In this document: positions 11,660-22,113 of the stretch, piece after piece | How the letters are laid out: the number at the start of each line of letters is the position of its first letter | Position numbering within the stretch: position 1 is the stretch's first letter | Origin: Paramyrothecium sp. XJ0827 | Taxonomy: Eukaryota > Ascomycota > Sordariomycetes > Hypocreales > Stachybotryaceae | DNA length: 64,000 nt | NCBI GenBank assembly: GCA_020881915.1 | Contig: JAJFPB010000001.1 | Span: 5,456,001-5,520,000 of the forward strand | Direction: 5' to 3' | Made by a program: the position numbers and the translations under genes | The notes under the pieces: generated by a model | Database searches by the model: none | Seen by the model: only the letters and a program-made list of their open reading frames with translations | What the model was told of the DNA's origin: nothing

Positions 11660-13683
11660 TTATCCGAGCGCTTGGGGATACCCTTTGAGAACGGTCAGCA
11701 TGGGACTTGAACGATACCGCTTGGTCTCAATGGGGCGACAACTTACAGAATGCACAAACTGCGATAATGGCATATAAGCAAATGAGCAAGAAGCCCTCCA
11801 GCCAGTGGCTCTTGCCGTCGCCAATGAGATAGTTTACCAACAAGACGGCGACAAACAGGACAGTGACCTGAAAGATGTCGAAGCTGAGGTCCATTTCAGT
11901 CTTACCCATGCCCCATCCGATGATGACGACCAGAGGGATGAGGAAGAGGGCGACTTGCATGCTAGAGCCAACGGCAACACCGATGGCGAGGTCCATCTTA
12001 TCCTTGATGGCAACCGTGACGGCCGTGGCGTGTTCAGCAGCGTTGCCCACGATTGGAAGAAGGATGAGGCCAACGAATTCCTCAGAAAGACCGCCCGACT
12101 CAGTGATGGCGTCAATCGAGTCAACCATGTACTCCGCGCAGAGAGCGATGATAGCGGTGGATATGGCGAGTGTAGCAATAGCCACGTAGAAGCTGAGCTG
12201 GGGCTCTTCGCCCTCGTACTCCTCGCCCTCCTCCACCGCAAGACGTGCTGGGTTCATGAGCATCTTTGATAGACGGTCGTTCTCGCTCTGGGCTGGCACG
12301 GCGTAGCCCATGAGACCGCTGGGCATGACCAGGCCTTGCTTGACAGCGCCGGCGCCAAGCGAGGCAGGGCGACTGCTCCAAGGCTTGGCGGGGACTTTCT
12401 GGCTCTCCTCGCTGAACACACCGTGGTGGGTCTTGAGCTGGAAAAAGAGGTATGCGGCGTAGACGAGCAGGAGAATGACGGAGGTGCCGCGGGAGAGCTT
12501 GGCAACGTCGCTGGCAGACGTGTCGCTAGCATAGTCGAAAACAGTCGGGACGATGACGGAGGCCACAGCGAGAGCCAGCAACGAAGCGGCGGTCTGCGCA
12601 ACGACGGTGTTGAAGTACTGCTCCTGGCGGCGCAATCCGCCGAAGAAGAAGCAGAAGCCCAGCACAAGGAGCAGGTTGGACAGGATCGAGCCGACGAGGG
12701 AGGTCTGGACGATGGGGATCTTGTCGTCGGCGAGCGCGATGATGGCGATGATGAGCTCGACGGCGTTGCCAAAGGTGGCGTTGAGCAGGCCGCCGAGCGT
12801 CTCCCCGGTCCGCAGGGCAATCTCCTCGGTGGCGAAGCTCAGCATGGCGGCGAGGGGGATGATGGCGATGAAGTTGACGACGAAGACGGCGATCCGGTTG
12901 ACGGCGTGGACGTTGGCGATGGCGATGCCGACGGGGGCGGCGATGAGCAGCAGGTTGATCCACGAGTTGAGCAGGGTGCGCTGCAGCTGGTTCGCGACGG
13001 TGAAGGGGGCCTTGGGCTGGACGTTGCGGAAGAAGCGCTTCTTGCTGCTCCCGGCCGACTTGGTCCTCTGCATCTTTTCGTGCACCTCGCCATCCTCGTG
13101 TCCGTAAGTATTCGTCGAGCCGGCTGCGCCCTCGTGGTCGTTGGGGCGCCTGTTCCTCAGGCCGCCTTCGTTCTCTGCGGACGACGGGGGCGTGATGGTC
13201 TCTCCTTTGTCCTGCGCCGCGTCCCTGGTAGACGACTCAAGCTCCCTCCCCGATTCGGTCACGGTGTCGGCTGTGGACAGGTCCCGAGGAACAGTCGGGA
13301 TGCTTCGGCTCGTCGGCGCGGTTCCAGAAGTCGTCGGTCTATCGCCCTCATGAATATTGCCACCGTGCGTCTGGGCTTCGATACGCCCTCCGTCCCACGT
13401 CTCTGCGCGCTTCTCTTCTCGACGGTCCCAGGAGAGGTGCCGAAAGGGGTTCCATGCTTGTTCGCTGCTCGAACGACTCAATGTGTGCGCTTGGCGCTTG
13501 ATTGCGAAGTTATTGACTGTTTTGAGAAATGAATTGGTTAGCACCAGCTTGCGAGGTCTTTTAAGTCGTTTCTGCAGGGCATCTTTGTACGATTCTGCAG
13601 AGCGTGTGTATGAAATGGAAGCCTCAAGCGCCGGGTGGTATGGCATGTTGTGATCCCGTGAACTCAAACTCACATGGTGACAT
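11660..13683 (-). CDS. Vacuolar Ca2+/H+ exchanger, CAX family
   Basis: The CAX/VCX1 family imports cytosolic Ca2+ into the vacuole using the proton gradient. Exons on the minus strand are 13683-13674 (10 nt), 13516-11747 and 11682-11660, giving 600 aa. The first intron (157 nt) has a GTGAGT donor, a GCTAACC branch site and an ACAG acceptor. It is open in frame, so a naive model would start inside it at 13646. The last intron (64 nt) joins CAF to WYPQALG, matching the aromatic-proline C-terminus common in this family. A roughly 200-aa hydrophilic N-terminal tail, probably regulatory, precedes 11 or so membrane helices. The two cation-selecting repeats are visible as GNAVELIIAIIAL and GNAAEHATAVTVAIKD, with an acidic loop (EEGEEYEGEEP) between the halves. 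High GC at third positions creates long antisense frames that I do not treat as genes. Confidence 0.93.
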
Positions 13684-16460
13684 CTTGCTGATGCGCTGGA
13701 ATTGCTACGCCCCGTTGAACGGTTTCGGCGTCACTTCTCCTTTGTGTGATCTTATACACTTCAAGGCCGTTCCGGCACCCCTGCCAGGAGCGTAAAGACT
13801 GCCTGTCGTGTTTCGTAAATGCAAACGCGGCCTCTTCAAAAGAGCGTGGCGTAGGCGAAATAAAAAAAATTATCGTAAAGTCTGTCGTTTCAGGCAGTCT
13901 GACCTCTGGAAGGCTCGTCGGCGCCCAGATATCTGGCTTACTCGACAGCGATTGTGGCGATGCCCGGCAAAGAGGTGCCGAGCGAACACACAAGTCGGGC
14001 CTTTGGTGTTTGCGAACAAAAGGTCAAAGAACTGTAGCACCTCGTTCCGAATCGTAGTGCGCTAAGTGAGAAGAAGCTGTTTCGCAGGGCACATCCTCCG
14101 TCAGGCTCTTTCTTTCGACATTGGGTTGTTCTGGATCGTAAGTGAAATTAAACCTGGAACCCGACATGTTTTTGTGGAATGAGACAACGACTGATGGAGC
14201 CTTATTAACCTCGAAATTAGTCGCCCATCCCTGAGACCCGGGAATCGACCTTAGCTCCGGTACCAAATGAATGGAGTCAACACTCGAAAGCTTGGCTGCC
14301 TCCTTATTTCTTCTAGAGTCGGCAGCAACCAAGACTGCTCGGCCTGTCTTACATCATCGTTTGCGTCCTGCAGGCAACGCGAGGGACGAACCTCGGGGCC
14401 TGATGTGGCCGAAGCAAGGGTCTGGAGCTTAAGGGGGGACTACGACGTCAATGCGGGCTTAAGTCGTCATGGTAGCTAGGCGGGTGTGCTGTGTTGGATC
14501 GTTTGCAAGTAGTCATTGATCTTGGATAACATGAGCACCAAGACGCAGGCATCGTGATCTCGTTCACATTCGACTGGTGGTGACGAACTAGAGCTGTCGG
14601 CGTCATTGCCTGCTCTTGCATGTTCCAATCTTGTTTTCCTGCTCATGAAGCACCTCAACCAACAGCAGCGCGCACTTCCGTGTATCCTAGACCACCGGAT
14701 TAGTCCCTCCATGTGCTTGTTCGAGATGCCGCTCTATCCGTCCGTGGCGGGGCCGTGGGCCCGGGTCTTGGCAACGGGCCAATCACGGTGGGGACCGTCG
14801 ACACCGGCCACATCAGGCCTTCACGACGCAACCTCGCTTTACCCAAGTTTACTGGGCCCAAAGGGGCTGTGAAATGCCAATCAAGGTACTACGCAAGCTA
14901 CGGTAGTGTGGTAGGCAACGGTGGCTGTGCTGTTCATTGCGCGCGTCTCAAAGGCCCTCAAACAAAGACGGAGGCACAGCTGACGACACTTACATCCTCT
15001 CAGCCTTCCACCATCAGCTTCGGCGGGTTAGCTACAGTTTTACATGGCTTCAGAGGCAAGAGTCTCATAATCTTCAACCCTCCAAGGATTCACATTTACC
15101 GAATCATAGTCTAGAACTGAAAACGTTGTAACAACCAACAGCGCAACAATGTTCGAGAGAACTACAAAGAGGATAGAATAGGAGGGGACTCACTGGCAGA
15201 AGTGACCCTGTCAACGCAATGTGCACTCTTTGCATCCAACTCATTCAGGATACAGTCACTTGAAATGCGTAGACTCAACCCTGCCGCACGATCCAGATAG
15301 TTTTTGTGTCCCACGAGGCAAGTTAATTCCCTGAGTTGTACAAAGATTGCAGTACCAGATCTGGAGAATCCCATCAATTATTTCCATTCCGCAAGGTCGT
15401 CAGATAATACTGTATTATCCCTTACCGAGGACTCCTCGGCCCGCAAAATGATAACTCCCATGCCTTCAATCCTTATAACTGCAGGTTCTAGGCTCAAGTT
15501 TTTTGTTGCACCATTCGATGCCGGCGAGGAGGCCGGCGGAAACCCGACCAAGAAGTTCTGATGAAATTGGCATCCCCTAAATTTAGACAAGATCCCATCT
15601 CAGATCTGGCGGATCCCCCACAGCGATGCCAAGAAATCAAGCATTGAGCCAATGAGCGCCGATTGAGTTTAAAAGTACATCAGATGGCCGGCCTCCGATT
15701 AATTTTATCTATGTGGTGAACCATTGTAGTATGGCTTCACACGTACAAATTTTGCGCATGTGCATACATTGCTTGCATTTTCGGACTCTTGCTCCATTCA
15801 GCAGCATTGTCCAGCTAGGTATGATAATGTACCTACCCTGAATCAAGTTTCGTATGGACTTCGTCAAAAGTCTTCGCAGAGTTAGCGGTCGTAAGAATGA
15901 GGACCGGCCATATAAGAGAATCAACTCTCTCCGTGAAGCATTTCAATGCCCTATCAGATTAGGTGTGTGGTTACACGATCGAATCTCCAGAATAGCTAGC
16001 TACACAACGCCTAATTTTTGCTTGAGTGACTGGAAACAGGCAAGTTGACTTCCAGGGGCAGAACATGGCACCAGCCAGGCGAGGAAAAGGTGAACGAACG
16101 AATTGGTGCAATGAGAGCTTTCGTGACTCAACATTTCCTTGCGTGTGTCATCATCGCTGATTTCCCACTTCCTGTTCAAATCACTAGCTACCATGCAGTC
16201 CGGAAGAACTGGTCACCAATCCAAAATCTGCTCTAAGTCGGGCTTCTCCACGAAGTCGATTGGTGCAGACGAAGTAATGAGAGAGCGTGCAAGAAAGTAA
16301 AATTTGCTGTGCGAATTGGCATTGAGCATATACCGAGGCTTGAAGAACTGTGAAGGATCATGCCAAATACAGGTATTAAGGTCTAACAACCGCTACAGGC
16401 GAAAGCACATATCGACCAGGTAGTATAAACACAGCGGTGTTTTATGGAATTTCAACGTCT
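13684..16460. other. Non-coding region, no gene recognised
   Basis: This 2.8-kb stretch lies between the 5' end of the CAX gene and the 3' end of the molybdopterin-binding gene. Short frames of 60-133 codons on both strands have no family resemblance and cannot be extended through plausible splice sites. The left part must contain the CAX promoter. I see no transposon ends or long repeats. Confidence 0.5.
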
Positions 16461-17807
16461 TCACTGGCCCTTCCCTTCCTCGGGTTCTAGCTCATCGTCT
16501 TCCCCCTCATCCGCAATTCGGCGACCCTGTACGTTCTCGAGCACCTCAGGTACAAGGGACTCGAGGTATTCTTGATCTCTGTAGAGACCCGTTAGCTATA
16601 GAGGCATTAAAGAGGGGAAATCCTTTCCATACCTTCCGACCAAAGTAACAGTATTACGTTTATTACCCCATCGCGGGTAACTTCCTACCTTGACACCCTT
16701 GGGCCCGACCTTGGCGGCCAGTTCTGTCAGATACGCCGCAACGGAACTCTCGCTCAGTGGTGTTGATATCATGACACGGCACGATCCTTTCCCATCAGGA
16801 TCAACAAGTCTTGGAAGTACATGTGGTTTCAGTCCGTCCAGTAATCTTTCGACTAGTCGCATGATTAGGCACGAGCGAGGTGTGTGTGTTCTTTGCTCAT
16901 GATTTCAACTCACATAGTCTGGGGACTCCTGGTAGAATGTGAATGTTGTCATTTACAACAGCAATAGGCACCCACATGTCTTCGAAAGGAAAGATGAATT
17001 GCTTATCCAGCGGCTTGTTCTCGTCGGTTGGCAGCTCGACCATACGCAGCTTGGCCTTGAGAGCCGGGGACTCGACGTCCCAGTTGAACGCGGTTTGCGA
17101 GGGATGAGGCTTCGAGAGCTTCTTCATCTTTTCAAAGGCCTCTTTATGAAGGAGTAGTGGCAGTCCAAACGCCTTGGCTATAGACTGGTAGGTGATGTCG
17201 TCGTGACTGTCATGCCCAAGTTAGTACATGCATGGCTACCTGCTCCGTAAAAGGTTGACCCTACGTGGGACCAATTCCACCGCTATAAAAGATTAGCAAG
17301 GCTCCTCTGTCAGTCACAAGAACGGTTACCTGGTGACAACAAAGTCGTAGCGATTGCTCATTCTTTGCACGGCCTCGACGATTTCATCCTCCTCGTCAGC
17401 AATCACTTCCACTCGCTTCAGATTCTACCATTTATCAGTCTAGGGATCCAAAGGATATTTTGAGAGTCTGTTTCCCTTACGATTCCGAGCGAAAAGCACC
17501 ATTTCGCCATGTACGCAGAGTTCGTCTGGACACCGTCAATTCTGTCGATGCTCGACACTCAGGAAGCAACTCACATCGACAGTCTGCCAAATATTAGCCA
17601 ATTTCAGCACTCAACCAGGGATACGCGTTCCTATACCTTCCCGCCCAGCACCTCGTCACCAATGATTAGACATGCTGCTGTGTGAATGGTTCGCGTAGCG
17701 CGATCCGTTGTCGGCGATGCCATCCTCGCTAGGGCCGGTCGGCAGTTGACGTTGACGAGAGATGCGGTTGTGAAGTGCCTCGCCAATTGGGATAGTCGGG
17801 GTAACAT
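16461..17807 (-). CDS. MoaB/Mog-type molybdopterin-binding domain protein, possibly dual-targeted
   Basis: Eight exons on the minus strand: 17807-17637, 17583-17575 (9 nt), 17525-17481, 17424-17330, 17282-17265, 17206-16914, 16852-16633 and 16578-16461. They total 969 nt and encode 322 aa with every phase consistent. The MoCF_BD fold is shown by CLIIGDEVLGGKTVDTNS, the glycine loop SGGIGPTHDDITYQ and the downstream PGVPRLFERLLDG. The same fold occurs in CinA and in the N-terminal part of animal FAD synthase. The biochemical role of the free-standing fungal version is not settled, so I assign none. The first ATG (17807) adds 28 residues, MLPRLSQLARHFTTASLVNV and onward. They are basic and hydroxylated with no acidic residue, as in mitochondrial presequences. 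An internal in-frame ATG at 17723 would give a cytosolic form. The acidic C-terminal tail ends EEGKGQ. Confidence 0.88.
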
Positions 17808-18232
17808 CAACGCAAATGTGCCTTTGGGATGAGTGAGAGTGCGGTGTTCGGGACATCAGCGTCGGGTAGTATTAAGTGCTTTCATCATGCAGGGGAGCTA
17901 CTACCCTCAGAAGTTGCACTGTAGGTGTTTTAGGCGGTCCCATGACGCCATTACGGAAAGCAGCTACTTGCATTAAAGCGGTACCTGCAGCCTGACTACA
18001 AGTACCTCAGCTCGGTTCCGGTCGGCGCGACCCAGTGACGGGCAGGGCAGGTGGGGGGGTCGCGATTGCTAGTCTCCAAGCTCTGGATTGCTATCGCGGG
18101 GCAGTTTGCGACTATCCACAACACCGTCCTCCTGCAGATACGACAGCAGCTTGACCAACGATTCTGGTCACGACAAGGGCAGCACCAGTTGCGAGATACA
18201 CCATAGTATTGCCCAGCTGAGATAATTACAAA
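17808..18232. promoter_or_regulatory. Bidirectional promoter region (molybdopterin-binding gene / GMF)
   Basis: These 425 bp separate two divergent start codons, so the interval must supply both promoters. It contains a G-run (GTGGGGGGG near 18050) and no coding potential. Assignment rests on gene orientation alone, and no specific factor site is claimed. Confidence 0.5.
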
Positions 18233-18861
18233 ATGGTTGCGTGTGCTCCGTCCCTCAAACAGAGCGCCATCATTAACGAAGCAACATCACAGGCGTCAGA
18301 ATCGAGACTCTACACTTTCTCGCCCGAGACGAAGCAGCATTTGCGCAAGTTTCGCCTGACTACATCCCGTGCCAAGGGTCCACAAGCTGTCATCTGTATG
18401 TACGTCTCTTGACACACTATATTTTGCCCTCCCGCTTTCTAATCCCGCTTGCCGTCGGAACGACGATCAGACCTGATCGATAAGAACACACACGAGATCC
18501 GCCAGGACGAAGACCAAACAGTATACACATCCCTCGAAGAGCTCGGCGATGACCTCCCAGACCACTCGCCTCGTTTCATCCTTCTGAGCTACCCACTCAC
18601 CATGGTACGGCCAAGCCGCAATGCGAAGCATCCCATGATAGATCATTCCCAGCTGACCTTATGTGAATCTAGCCGGATGGGCGCATGTCGGTCCCATACG
18701 TCCTTCTGTATTACCTTCCCATCACTTGCAACGCCGAAGTGCGAATGATATACGCGGGTGCAAAGGAGCTGATGCGCAACACGAGCGAAGTGGGCAGGAT
18801 CATTGATCTGGAGTCGGTCGAAGATTTGGAGGAAATCCCAGATAAGCTCAAGTCTGAGTAA
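18233..18861 (+). CDS. Glia maturation factor (Aim7/Gmf1-like), ADF-H domain
   Basis: GMF proteins are single ADF-homology-domain proteins that bind Arp2/3, debranch actin filaments and inhibit nucleation. Conserved sequence includes SRLYTFSPETKQHLRKFR, QAVIYLIDKNTHEI and MIYAGAKELMRNTSEVG. Secure introns lie at 18396-18470 and 18605-18672. Near the start, an in-frame segment 18236-18292 may be a 57-nt intron with an unusual GTTGCG donor and CACAG acceptor. Removing it gives MASESRLYTF at the N-terminus and 142 aa, the standard GMF length. Retaining it gives 161 aa with an extra 19 residues. I favour removal on family length. The gene ends 82 bp from the stop of convergent NBP35. Confidence 0.92.
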
Positions 18862-18943
18862 AACGCTCGACATACGAGACTGGATATCAAAAATGTGAAA
18901 TGACCACCCATAGCACGCTTTATCTTGATAGTTTGTGACTTCA

Positions 18944-20038
18944 TTAGTCCTCAGGCAGGACAGTCTTCGCATCCAGCCCCAACTGGCTGGACACGTTCTT
19001 GACCACCTCCTTGAATGCCAAGCAGGCAGGGCTGTCCGGGAATGAGTCGAAAAAGCTCTCGCCGTAGTCGCACGCCATCCTAATCCTCGGGTCCAGCGGC
19101 ACTGCCCCTAAAAAGGGAATGCCCATTTCCTCTGCAAGTGCCCTTCCACCACCCGTACTTGCTTTGAATATCTTGCTCTCTCCGGAACATTTGGGGCACA
19201 CGAATCCGCTCATGTTCTCCGCAAGTCCCAGCACCCGGATGCCGGCTTTGCGACAGAAGTCAATCTCCTTGCGCACATCTAGCAGAGACACTTCTTGCGG
19301 CGTAGTGACCATGACCGCGCCATCTATTCCACTCTCTTTGAGGAAAGAGTTGACACTCAGGTGCTCGTCGCTCGTTCCCGGTGGCGTATCCACGAGGAGG
19401 AAGTCCATGTCGCCCCACTCCACATCCTTCAGGAACTGTTTGATGAGTCCGTTCTTCTTCGGCCCGCGCCATATGATGGCGTCGTCACGGTTTGGAAGCA
19501 TAAACTGAATGCTCATGACTCCAAGGTTGTCCATTACCCATACGGGTGACCAGCCGCTGCCGCTGACATGTATGGTCTCCTCCTCAACACCCATCATCTT
19601 GGGGATGCTAGGTCCACAAATATCAGTGTCCATGATGCCAACAGTACTGTCTGGGTTTGTCGCAAATGCATGCGCCAGTAGTGACGTGAAGGTGCTCTTG
19701 CCAACGCCGCCTTTGCCGCTGAGCACGAGGATGCGGTGCTTGACCCCTTGGAGCCTTGCTGAGATGAGAGGAATGTCCGGGTCTGGCCCTTTTGGGGCGG
19801 AGGCGCAAATGGCCTGGTTAGGACAACCAGCACCTATGAGCAGTTCAAGTTAGTCCAAAGTGACCTCTCATTCTGTTCGATGCTTATACGAAGCCTTACA
19901 TGAATCAGCCTTGCCCGCTTGGTTTGATTCGGGGCCCGGGCAGTGCTCTGGTTCAGGCGCCACAAGCTCGGGCTTTTGCTTCAGAGGATTGCTGAAGACA
20001 TCATCGACGGGCTCTGGTTCCTCGAGTGACGGTGACAT
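18944..20038 (-). CDS. NBP35: Nbp35, cytosolic Fe-S cluster assembly scaffold NTPase
   Basis: Nbp35 partners with Cfd1 to build [4Fe-4S] clusters for cytosolic and nuclear proteins. Exons on the minus strand are 20038-19900 and 19833-18944, giving 342 aa. The intron donor GTAAGG splits a cysteine codon. The N-terminal cluster ligands are Cys33, Cys47, Cys50 and Cys56 (CX13CX2CX5C), which distinguishes Nbp35 from Cfd1. The P-loop is the deviant Walker [11 protein letters not shown], followed by [10 protein letters not shown] and [13 protein letters not shown]. The bridging CPKC motif lies in the C-terminal half ([11 protein letters not shown]). All expected functional residues are present. The gene is divergent from the deoxyhypusine hydroxylase gene with 510 bp between start codons. 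Confidence 0.97.
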
Positions 20039-20548
20039 TGCTATGAGCGATATCTTTATTTATTGTAAATGGTATCTTGAAAGAGCGTGAAAGAGGTTGG
20101 ACTGAGGTATGTCGTTGGAGTGGCGAGACTTATACGCTTAATAATGGTCTACGCGAGTGGAAATTCTGCGAAACCGGCGACCACTAAACTATGTACTAGC
20201 TCCAACCGCTCGACAACGTGTCGGTCAACTACAGCGCGCGCCCGCGAGCGATTGAATTGTTACAAATCATGTAAATCCGAGCGTAATCTCTATGCTTGTT
20301 GATTCAGTGTCGAGTCATCGAGATCGGTTAGCAGAAATAATTCAGACAAGTTGGAATAGTGTATAGGGTAGCCAGCTTCGAGCTATCCAGAACTTGCAAC
20401 TTAGCGCGCAAAGAAGTTTCTTGGATGGGGCTTGCCGCGGGGCATCCTTATCGGCCATCACCCCACCTAAAATTTCGAACCCTTTGGATTCAAGCATATT
20501 CCGTGAACGCCTGGACCTACGACCGCTGGCAACCACGCTTCTTCCACC
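20039..20548. promoter_or_regulatory. Bidirectional promoter region (NBP35 / deoxyhypusine hydroxylase)
   Basis: These 510 bp lie between two divergent start codons and hold both promoters and leaders. No recognisable coding sequence is present. The role is inferred from orientation. Confidence 0.5.
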
Positions 20549-21578
20549 ATGGCCGAGACGACAATTCAGAGCCTGCGAGAGAGCCTCGGCTCAGAGGACA
20601 CTCCCCTCCCAGTCCGATTCCGAGCCTTGTTCTCCCTGAAGCACTTGGCGCAAACGTCCGATTCCGACTCCGCCGTCTCAGCCATCGAGGCCATCGCTGC
20701 TGCGTTCGCTTCCCCCTCAGCGCTCCTCAAGCACGAGCTTGCATATTGCCTAGGCCAGACACGCAACGTCGCCGCGGTCAAGCCCTTGCGAGATGTCCTT
20801 TCGGATCTACAAGAAGACCCCATGTGTCGCCACGAGGCTGCCGAAGCTCTTGGCGCACTGGGTATCGCAGACAACCTCGAAATTCTGAAGCAGTTCCGTG
20901 ATCGCGAGGGCGAATCCGTTGCTGTGAAGGAGACTTGCGAAATTGCCATCGACCGAATAGAGTGGGAGAATTCAGAAGCCCAGAAACAGGAGAATCTACG
21001 CCAAAGGTACGAGCCTTTCACTGTCCTGCGACATTTGTTCATATTGAGTGTATGCTGATTGAACTAGCGACTTCGCCTCGGTCGACCCTGCGCCACCCAT
21101 GCCCGAGTCCGAAAAGTCGGTGGAAGAGCTGGGCAAGACGATGATGGACACAACTCTCCCATTGTTCCTGCGCTACCGCGCAATGTTCGCTCTGCGCGAC
21201 CTCGCCTCCCCCCCCGATTTGCCAACCGCCGTCCCTGCTGTCCACGCCCTGGCCAGCGGATTCGCCGATGCCTCCGAGCTCTTCCGCCACGAGATTGCCT
21301 TTGTATTCGGCCAACTTTCACATCCTGCCTCAATACCTGCTCTTACGGCGGCGTTGAGCAACGTCGAAGAAGCGAGCATGGTTCGCCACGAGGCGGCGGA
21401 GGCTCTTGGAAGTCTCGGCGAGGAAGAGGGCGTCGAGGAGACTCTCAAAAAGTTTCTCCACGACAAGGAAAAGGTCGTGCGCGAGAGTGTCATCGTAGCG
21501 TTGGACATGGCTGAGTATGAGAAGGGTGGCGAGACCGAGTACGCTTTGATTCCCGAGGCTGGCGCAGCTTCTGCATAA
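20549..21578 (+). CDS. LIA1: Deoxyhypusine hydroxylase (HEAT-repeat metalloenzyme)
   Basis: The enzyme hydroxylates deoxyhypusine on eIF5A, the last step of hypusine formation, using a di-iron centre held between two sets of HEAT-like repeats. Exons are 20549-21006 and 21068-21578, giving 322 aa; the intron splits a serine codon (RQ|S). The four iron-binding His-Glu pairs are all visible: [30 protein letters not shown] and [10 protein letters not shown]. The two halves of the protein are clearly duplicated, as the family requires. The stop lies only 53 bp from the convergent RPA12 stop, so the 3' UTRs probably overlap. Confidence 0.97.
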
Positions 21579-21631
21579 AAAATATAGACGCTATTAGACT
21601 CTGATTGATTTGCTGTCGTGCGCTGAAGCCT

Positions 21632-22113
21632 TTAGTTGTTCGCTTGCCATCTGGAAGAAGTCAGTACATAGCCAGGAGATGATTCAGACGGGTAGCCCTA
21701 CGTGTGCCCACACTTGCAGTTGTAGATGACCGTGGAACCTTCGTCTGCGCTACGCAGCTGGACCGTAGTGTAAGTGACTTCCTCGCCATCACATTTGGGG
21801 CATCGCTCGTTAGCTGCTGCTTCGGTCTGCAGGTTACGGCGATCAACAGCCTGTACACTTGACTGCAGCTTCTGCCTCAGGAACGACGGGAAGTCCGAGG
21901 GCTTCGTCTGTGTTACAATGGTTTTTGAGCCAGTATCTAGACACAGAGGCGATTAGCACACACGACAAGAGGCTGCGGCTGCTCTGGCGCAAACATACCC
22001 TTGTTTTCAGCACCGCAGCATTCGCAGACTAGGATGTTCCGCTCGGTTCCCTTCGTGGACGGGAGCAGATTTCCACAGTCATTGCAAAAGACCAAAGATC
22101 CAATTGCAGCCAT
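21632..22113 (-). CDS. RPA12: RNA polymerase I subunit Rpa12 (TFIIS-like zinc ribbon)
   Basis: Rpa12 is the RNA-cleavage and termination subunit of RNA polymerase I in the nucleolus. Exons on the minus strand are 22113-21999, 21936-21702 and 21650-21632, giving 122 aa (the yeast protein has 125). The N-terminal ribbon has FCNDCGNLL and CECCG. The C-terminal ribbon has RCPKCDGEE, the acidic hairpin RSADEGSTV and NCKCGHTW. The final exon is only 19 nt. Without splicing, translation would stop after GHT; with it the protein ends HTWQANN, resembling the usual C-terminus. The last intron has a GTAGGG donor, a TACTGAC branch site and a CCAG acceptor. Confidence 0.94.

Noticed and set aside
12336..13532. 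398-codon plus-strand open frame inside the CAX region
   Set aside because: It is the antisense shadow of the GC-rich CAX exon. The composition is artificial (long Gly/Asp/Glu/Val runs) and the CAX protein on the other strand has clear family motifs.
14230..14340. Possible minus-strand tRNA because of a GGTCGATTCC element
   Set aside because: The element is one base short of the B-box consensus and no A-box or acceptor pairing lies at the proper distance.
13684..16460. Search for transposon remnants or RIP-mutated repeats
   Set aside because: No terminal repeats, target-site duplications, transposase or reverse-transcriptase motifs, and no marked TA-rich composition typical of RIP.
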